Shown here: piece after piece, positions 58,297-64,000 of the stretch
How the letters are laid out: each line of letters begins with the position of its first letter
Numbering within the stretch: the stretch's first letter is position 1
Assembly: GCA_002964805.2 (NCBI GenBank)
Contig: PUDQ02000003.1
Span: 3,224,001-3,288,000 of the forward strand
Origin: Trametes villosa
Taxonomy: Eukaryota; Basidiomycota; Agaricomycetes; Polyporales; Polyporaceae
Direction: 5' to 3'
Length of the DNA stretch: 64,000 nucleotides
Notes under the pieces: generated by a model
Told to the model about the DNA's origin: nothing
Seen by the model: only the letters and a program-made list of their open reading frames with translations
Database searches by the model: none
Program-made: the position numbers and the translations under genes

Positions 58297-60029
58297 ATGT
58301 CCTCTCCGCCGCTGTCCGACGCGGCGAGCAACGATGGCTCCTCCTCCCGCCGCTCTCTTGATGGCGAGCGCATTCTGGGCTCTCCTCCCCCGCTGAACGG
58401 ACTCGCCGGCAAGCCTTCATCTAATGGGGATGTCCACCACGACTCGGATGATCTGGACCCCGTACAGCGGCTTGAACGCGAGCTCCAGCGGACAAGGGAG
58501 GAGAAGGACACACTAGCGACGCAGTACCGGAACCTGTTGGCGAAGCTGACCACGATGCGGACTACGCTCGGGAACAAGCTTAAGCAGGATGCCGTACGTC
58601 GATATTCGTACTCCTCTTGCCGCATACATCTTCATCAGACATGCATAGGAAGAACTCGACCGTCAGGAGCAGCTTGTGCAGCAGCTGACGGTGCAGAACG
58701 AAGACCTCGCCACCACGGTGGAGACCTTGAAGTCGGAACTCATCACCTCCAATGAAGAGGCCGAGCGGGCGTCCAAGGAGCTCGAAGCTATGCGGAGCCG
58801 CGCGCTCCAGGATAGCGCGCAGGAGTCGTACCTGCGCGAACGCGAACTACGAGAGCTGCAGACCGAGCTTGAGCAGTGTCGAATAGAGCGCGATGAGTGG
58901 GAACAGAAAGCGCTGCAGGAGCACATATCGGCGGATGAGGCGCGAACGGCGGTGGAAACGCTCCGGCGTGACTTGGAGGTTGAGCGCGAAGCCAGGCAAC
59001 GCGCGGAGGGAGGTCTTGAGATGGAACGAGAGAGGTCCAATAACTTGCAGTCAGTGCTCGAGGACTTCCAAGCCGGTGCGTGATGCCTTGTGGACCGGTG
59101 TATGCTGTTGCTGAACATCCCTGCAGCGAAAGATCATGATCTCAAGCAAGCGGTGAAAGATTACGAGAGCCAGTTGCTGCAGATCACCCAGTCATTGGCC
59201 GAATACAAGAGCCGCGCCTTGAACGCCGAACTCCAGCTTGAGGAGACCTCGACCAGCAATACTCGGGTACAGGAACTCGAGAAGGAGGTCAAGGAGAAGG
59301 GTTTGATGATAGGCAAGCTACGACATGAAGGTACGCCGCTCTCAGCGTGTCATGGTCTCCTGCTCATTTCGAACATGAAGCGGTGATCATGAATGAGCAT
59401 CTCATGGAGGCCCTGCGCCGACTGCGCCGCTCCTCGACCGATACGAACGTCGACCGCCGGCTCGTAACAAATATCCTTCTCTCCTTCCTCACCACACCCC
59501 GCGCCGACTCCAAGCGCTTCGAGATGCTCTCCTTGCTCGCCACCATCCTCTCCTGGAACGACGACGAGCGCGAGAAGGCCGGCCTGCAGCGCACAGTGCC
59601 AATGCACTCCGCATCGTCCCTCCCATCACTGTTCGGCAGGTCATCCGCCTCCTCACCAGCGATCAAGCCAGCAGAGCTCGAGAAGACCGACGAGACCGAG
59701 GTACGCCCTTCTTACCCTTTACTCGCTCCACTCACCCTCACTCTCTACCCTCCCAGTCATTCTCGCGTCTCTGGGTTGAGTTCCTCCTCACGCAAGCCGC
59801 CGCTGGCGAGGGCGCTCCGCCACCGCCAAAATCTCCCCGCACACCCTCCGCCCGGCCAAACGGCTCCCTGCCCAGCACTCCGACGCAGCCGAGCTCGCGT
59901 CTGTCGCCGATAGGGCTCGGCGGCTCAAAGCGCCTCCCGTCGTTCACGGCCGCGGCGATGGCGAGCTCTCCCGACCTGCAGCTTGCGAGCCCGCCGCGCG
60001 GGAAGGGCAAGGAGCGTGCTGCGTCGTGA
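58297..60029 (+). CDS. Rud3/GMAP-210-like golgin with GRAB domain
   Basis: The ATG at 58297 begins a Ser-rich N-terminus, then a long coiled coil (ELQRTREEKDTLATQYRNLL, QEQLVQQLTVQNEDLATTVE, ELEQCRIERDEWEQKALQE, LEVEREARQRAEGGLEMERE) over several exons. The C-terminal part reads VIMNEHLMEALRRLRRSS, VDRRLVTNILLSFLTTPRAD, KRFEMLSLLATILSWNDDE and REKAGLQR, the GRIP-related Arf-binding (GRAB) domain of Rud3, which binds Arf1-GTP and anchors the golgin at the cis-Golgi. A Pro/Ser tail ends at the TGA 60027-60029. Introns: after KLKQDA, after LEDFQA, after GKLRHE and after KTDETE. Expected role: vesicle tethering and matrix structure at the Golgi. Confidence 0.85.
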
Positions 60030-60484
60030 GTGTCGAGTGCCGTGTTCTCGAGGGTGGGGAGTTTCGTATTCGTCGCGGGTGATAGCGGACGGTCTGGCGG
60101 TGTATCTATTCGGGCGATGAGGAAGGGAGGGGGGATACCTTTGGAGCCGCTACGGCCTGTGGGCGGACGGCCTTGCACATACTCGGTCTGCTGTGGCATT
60201 TGTACTATCAGTCATTCACCTCTACGACGTCTCTAATTGCGCTTCGGAGTTTCCGTCATGCTCGTGGCCATCCCTCTACATGTGACCGGTGCCGGTATTC
60301 TTCGCCGGGGTGGGAAGAACTGCGCTGCGACCGAGGGTTTGCACTGATGTGCGCTCTCATCCCAGTATCTCCGTCGTTTCTCTTCGTGCTCCCTGCGGTG
60401 AGTCCCACTGTCTCTTATAGACCGAGTGCTCGCTAACATGTGCGATTTTGCTCCAAACAGTGTTGCCATACACTTGCTGCCTTC

Positions 60485-61729
60485 ATGGAGTCACGTATTA
60501 CGGTTCAGACGGAACTGCCAGAAGGTGAGTACGAGCGTTCTACCTATCAATGCCAAGTTCGATGCAAACCGATCGTAAACCTTGCAGGTAGCGTCATATC
60601 ACTGGGGGCGTCGCAGGCCCACTCGATACCCTGCGTGTGCTGTGCACTCCTCTTCTCCGTGGATAGTGGAGCCCTTTCTCGCCTCGTGGCGAGGTCGTGG
60701 CGACCGAAGATCTGTCCTCATCCGGGTCCATGGCAGGAACAGACTTCATCGACCCGCGAAGACAGCTTACCTACGGCGGTCCAACAAGCCGAGCTCAGCA
60801 CTCCCGGTGTACGAAAGCCAGCCTTTCATGAAGCCGTTAACGACGTTCCCAACCTGCCCGCGATATTCATGCTGCCCGTGGAACTCTTCATCGCCATCTT
60901 CGAAATTGTGATCCGGGACGAGAACGCCACCTACACCGGCTTTACCCCGACCTTCACCATCCGGAGACTCATGCACGTCTGCCAGCACTGGCGCGCCGTC
61001 GCGATCTCCACCGCCGTCTTCTGGCGGTACATCGACACCACCCGACCACCTCCATGGGTTTCCCTTTGCCTCGCGCGCTCACGCGCCTGCCTGCTCGACG
61101 TCTACATCGCCATCCGTCCGCGACGACCCTCAGCGGCACTGGAGCTCCTCCTCCCGCACACCCACCACTTCCGCTCCCTTGTCGCGCGGGTCCCGACCGG
61201 CCGCCTGGGGAAAGGATACTACTGGAAACGCCTGTGCCCGCTCTTCAACGCGGGCATGCCGGAACTCGAGCGGCTCGAGCTCATCCCCGTTCATACTGAC
61301 GGAGTCCGCGAGCGCGACCTACCGGAAGTAGTGGCGGACTACGCGCTGAGCCGTTCGAAGCTACCTCGCCTACGCTGGCTTGCCGCCGGGCTCGTAGTCC
61401 TCCCCGCCCCGCAGGATTTCTGGCGCGGACTGCGCGTGTTGACGATGTACGACTACCTAGGACCCGATGCGTCTCCCCGCGCTTTCGGCGAGCTCGTCAC
61501 CGTCCTGGCGCAAAATCCCACACTCGAGGAGCTCCATATTCGACGCTTTGCGGAGCGCAGGTTTGCCCTTCCGGCGGACAGCCAGCAGTACTCCAGTGCG
61601 ACTCGGGGCGCGGCGAGCGCACGCCTGCCTAATCTGCGGAGGATATCCTTATATTCAAGCGTGTTTAATGGACAGTTTTTGACGGACCTACGGAGTCGTC
61701 TAGAGCTTCCGAAGGACGTTCACTGGTAG
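60485..61729 (+). CDS. F-box protein, intact
   Basis: Start taken at the ATG 60485 (MESRITVQTELPEG), with a 64-nt intron (GTGAGT...TGCAG) joining in phase to SVISLGASQAHS. Starts further upstream or at a later Met are possible. The F-box is IFMLPVELFIAIFEIVIRDE, then RRLMHVCQHWRAVAISTAVF and WRYIDTTRPPPWVSLCLARS; LRR-like strands follow, ending LRSRLELPKDVHW. It is the intact sister of the pseudogene at 45770-46735 and is followed 350 bp downstream by a dead APH-kinase fragment, mirroring that locus. Confidence 0.8.
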   Translation: MESRITVQTELPEGEYERSTYQCQVRCKPIVNLAGSVISLGASQAHSIPCVCCALLFSVDSGALSRLVARSWRPKICPHPGPWQEQTSSTREDSLPTAVQQAELSTPGVRKPAFHEAVNDVPNLPAIFMLPVELFIAIFEIVIRDENATYTGFTPTFTIRRLMHVCQHWRAVAISTAVFWRYIDTTRPPPWVSLCLARSRACLLDVYIAIRPRRPSAALELLLPHTHHFRSLVARVPTGRLGKGYYWKRLCPLFNAGMPELERLELIPVHTDGVRERDLPEVVADYALSRSKLPRLRWLAAGLVVLPAPQDFWRGLRVLTMYDYLGPDASPRAFGELVTVLAQNPTLEELHIRRFAERRFALPADSQQYSSATRGAASARLPNLRRISLYSSVFNGQFLTDLRSRLELPKDVHW

Positions 61730-62084
61730 GGCCGCTAGTGACTGGCACGGGTGAGTTTTTTTACATACCTCGCAGTCCATTGAAGCGGTACTTCTGATAA
61801 AAGGATCCGCAGTCTTGAGTCATTCACTTCCTGGACGCTGACTGTGACTGTCGAACTTATGGTTCCACCCAACATCATGGCGACGAGGACGAAGTGCCAA
61901 CCAAAAGCCGTGGCTCGGTCAGCACGGCTCGACCCTTACGCCTCTCGAACAGGGCCACCATCACAACGCAGGCCCGAGCGTGGTCAATTCACAACTTGAA
62001 GAGACCACTGTGAGTAGGAGATACGTGGGGTCGTTCGGTGCTAATGCTCCCGTCTTCTGAAGCCTTCCACTTGGAACGAGGAAT
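61730..62084. other. Spacer between F-box gene and APH fragment
   Basis: No open frame of note. Corresponds to the spacer between the F-box pseudogene and APH gene at the sister locus. Confidence 0.4.
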
Positions 62085-62480
62085 CTTCCTTGTCCGACGA
62101 GGAACTCGTCAAGCTCCACTCACATGTTCCCCTTCTCATCGATCACTAACGCCGTGGAGGTCCGCCGGATTGCGGTCGACGCGGTGACGAGACCTTGCCA
62201 CCTGCAGGATGCCAAGGTCACGACCATGCGCCTCGTATGAAGCGCGGCGTCGACCACCTGGACCTCTGTCCCTACCGTCCTGAGGGCTTTTGAAGTTCAA
62301 GGCGTGAAGACGATAGTGGGAGAATTGACTGTCACACTCTTACAGGTACTAGCTTAGCATCAACCTCTGGCAGTGCTTCCGTGTCGATTGGACGATTCAT
62401 GACTACGTCAGGCGGCTGCGGCGGCGCATACAATCTTCACTGCCAATTGCCTCGAGCTCGCCGGCCTCCCCAGACATGTT
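62085..62480 (+). pseudogene. Dead APH-kinase fragment, paralogue of 44507-45483
   Basis: Nucleotide and reading-frame similarity to the start of APH exon 2: CTTCCACTTGGAACGAG and CCGACGAGGAACTC at 62064-62115, then AVEVRRIAVDAV, a frame with TTMRLV, and after gaps NLWQCFRVDWTIHDYVRRLR (FRVIWTLRDYIRQLRR in the intact gene). Stops and frameshifts break it, and the catalytic-loop half is missing. It follows the intact F-box gene on the same strand. Confidence 0.8.
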
Positions 62481-63635
62481 ATGACCTCTGCACCGCGGGC
62501 TAACTCCGCGTACATGCCCTCAGCGCAGAGCGCTAGAAGGTCAGGTGCGTCTCGGCGTGCTGAAGCCCATTCCGCGTCTTTCTTACTTCGCTGCGTCAGG
62601 TACTAGACAGGCTTTCGCCGCGGCGCCCCCCGCGATACTGCCACTGTATGCGTCCTTCCGCGACGTCCCGGAGAACATTGCGTTGACAATCTAAACGCTG
62701 TCGGTCACCTTGACTTTGCCCGAGCTTATGCCCGAGAAGGTGCAGAAGGCGCGCGACACCATGGAGCAGCGCGCGCAGCCCGTCCTGGACACGACCCGTC
62801 ACTAACGGCGCAGGTGCAGGAGGTCCTCGGCTCGCTGAAGGCCTGCGTCTCGGAAAAGAGAGCAGAGCTTCACAAGAGCGCAACCACCACTATCAGTGCG
62901 AGGACGGCCAACGGCAACTGCGACGCGGAATCAAGCGCGAATTCCCCTACACCTCCCGGTCTCGCGTTAGCATCCTCCACACCCCCGCACCCCCTCCCTG
63001 CCAGGCTCGATTGTCACGAACATACGCACCCTTCCGCTTTCACAGCCACCGCAGACGGTCATTTCGTACGACAGAGCACTCGTATTGCGCATTTACGTCT
63101 CATATGTACATCTGCTATCGTCTTGTACGTAGTATCGGAGACTAGACAGCCGCTCCTCGTCGCGAGCTTGACTTCCTTGATCCCGTCGTCGGCCTCCCGA
63201 AATCATTAACTTCGCCTCGGATAATATTGGGTGGGGCCGCCGCGCGTTGGGCCACTTGAATGAGGCCATGAGTTGCCAGCCTGTGGAGAAGGGCGTGGTT
63301 GGTCAGCGCGCCGACGTCGAAGGTCGCGCGGGCGCCCAAGTTACTTCGGCGGGAGGTGTTCGGGGTAGATGTATCATTCGTATGGCGCGGAGTCTTGTCT
63401 TCGAGTATAGTGATATGCGTGGGTTATGTTTCTCCGAAAGTATTGTATCGCGAGGCGGTATTCGGAGTCCCGCCGCGCTGACGCGGGTGGGTTGTAACGA
63501 AGTTTGGTGGTGTTGAAATCGTAGGCGTGGATTCTTGAGATTTGCAGGTTTCGTGTTGAGGGATAATCGAAGGTGTCCGAGAGCGAGAGACAGTGCCTGC
63601 GCGTTGCTTGATCTCGAAGCGAAGTGCAAGACACT
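62481..63635. other. Unresolved stretch, possible gene remnants
   Basis: Plus-strand pieces near 62640-62900 (PELMPEKVQKARDTMEQ; QEVLGSLKACVSEKRAEL) look helical but stops lie between them and no splice join was convincing. The remainder to 63635 is AT-richer, without recognisable features. Confidence 0.35.
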
Positions 63636-63989
63636 TCAGTCGCTACTGGGAGGATCTTTCAAGTTCAGTGATGTAGTAGCAGGGAATGTATTTCGTTTGC
63701 AGCGTTCAATGTCATCTTCGCGCAAGTCAGCACCTGCGACGTGGAATTGTATGGCGCCGGCAATGCTCCCGGTTACACACAGTGCAGCTAGGGCTTCATC
63801 TAGAGGTTTCGCGCAATGCTGGAGTTTGTCCCACAGCGCCAGCGCGTCGCTGGCTTTCGCTTGGCCAACGAACTCTAGGTCGACGCTGAGTTCCACCTTC
63901 CGTGTTGAAGGTGTTATGATCTGATTGCGGATAAACCAAGCCGCGGCGCATAGTTCACCGACCATGCAATCGTCTAGGGACGCGATCAT
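63636..63989 (-). CDS. Hypothetical protein, possibly continuing past the right edge
   Basis: A 117-residue minus-strand frame whose composition looks coding: VELSVDLEFVGQAKASDALA, ALWDKLQHCAKPLDEALAAL and GAIQFHVAGADLREDDIE. The frame stays open upstream of the first ATG to the edge of the window, so the 5' end may be outside. No family recognised. Confidence 0.35.
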   Translation of the reverse strand: MIASLDDCMVGELCAAAWFIRNQIITPSTRKVELSVDLEFVGQAKASDALALWDKLQHCAKPLDEALAALCVTGSIAGAIQFHVAGADLREDDIERCKRNTFPATTSLNLKDPPSSD

Positions 63990-64000
63990 TGGGATCTTGA

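Overview
The window looks like nuclear DNA of a filamentous basidiomycete, probably an Agaricomycete. It is GC-rich. Genes are cut by many 50-70 nt introns with GTRNGT donors and CTRAY-like branch sites. The H2A and H2B genes contain introns. There is a large family of divergent F-box/leucine-rich proteins, together with a cytochrome P450, an M35 metalloprotease, an APH-type kinase and a GRAB-domain golgin. All gene structures were spliced by eye; exon edges are given where donor, acceptor and reading frame agree.

Layout. 1-1217: F-box/LRR gene running off the left edge. 1218-3899: no confident gene. 3900-4394: MITE-like element with 8-bp target duplication, inserted in the 3' end of an HNH-like gene (4393-~5388, minus). 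5791-7156: diverged HNH-like partner (plus). 7355-8869: HSL-type esterase. 9157-10701: divergent H2B/H2A pair. 11553-11656: tRNA-Arg(ACG) with an intron. 11833-15686: HECT-like (E3D-type) ubiquitin ligase. 15883-~16674: hypothetical gene. 16762-19179: P450. 19466-24424: cluster of three related F-box loci: a 5'-truncated pseudogene, one broken by a second TIR element, and one intact. 25096-29521: two-RRM RNA-binding protein with two very long introns. 30294-32113: second divergent H2A/H2B pair. 32114-38310: gene-poor stretch with a diverged 1.3-kb duplication carrying a conserved 37-codon ORF. 38311-40245: intact F-box gene. 40368-41346: secreted M35 protease. 41796-42395: conserved-looking hypothetical protein. 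43181-44093: glutathione transferase. 44507-45483: APH-like kinase. 45770-46735: dead F-box gene. 48041-49591: F-box-like gene. 52398-56409: membrane-anchored WD40 protein. 58297-60029: Rud3-like golgin. 60485-61729: F-box gene. 62085-62480: dead APH fragment. The rest to 64000 is poorly resolved.

The strongest biology is evolutionary. F-box genes are multiplying and dying here (eight loci, three clearly damaged). One F-box plus APH-kinase unit exists twice, and opposite members have decayed in the two copies. Two different short TIR elements with 8-bp target duplications interrupt coding sequence. One of them carries Pol III A/B-box-like motifs and has a splice donor at its TIR and an acceptor at its target duplication. 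Core cellular genes (two histone pairs, E3D-like ligase, Rud3-like golgin, RRM protein) lie between these fast-changing blocks.
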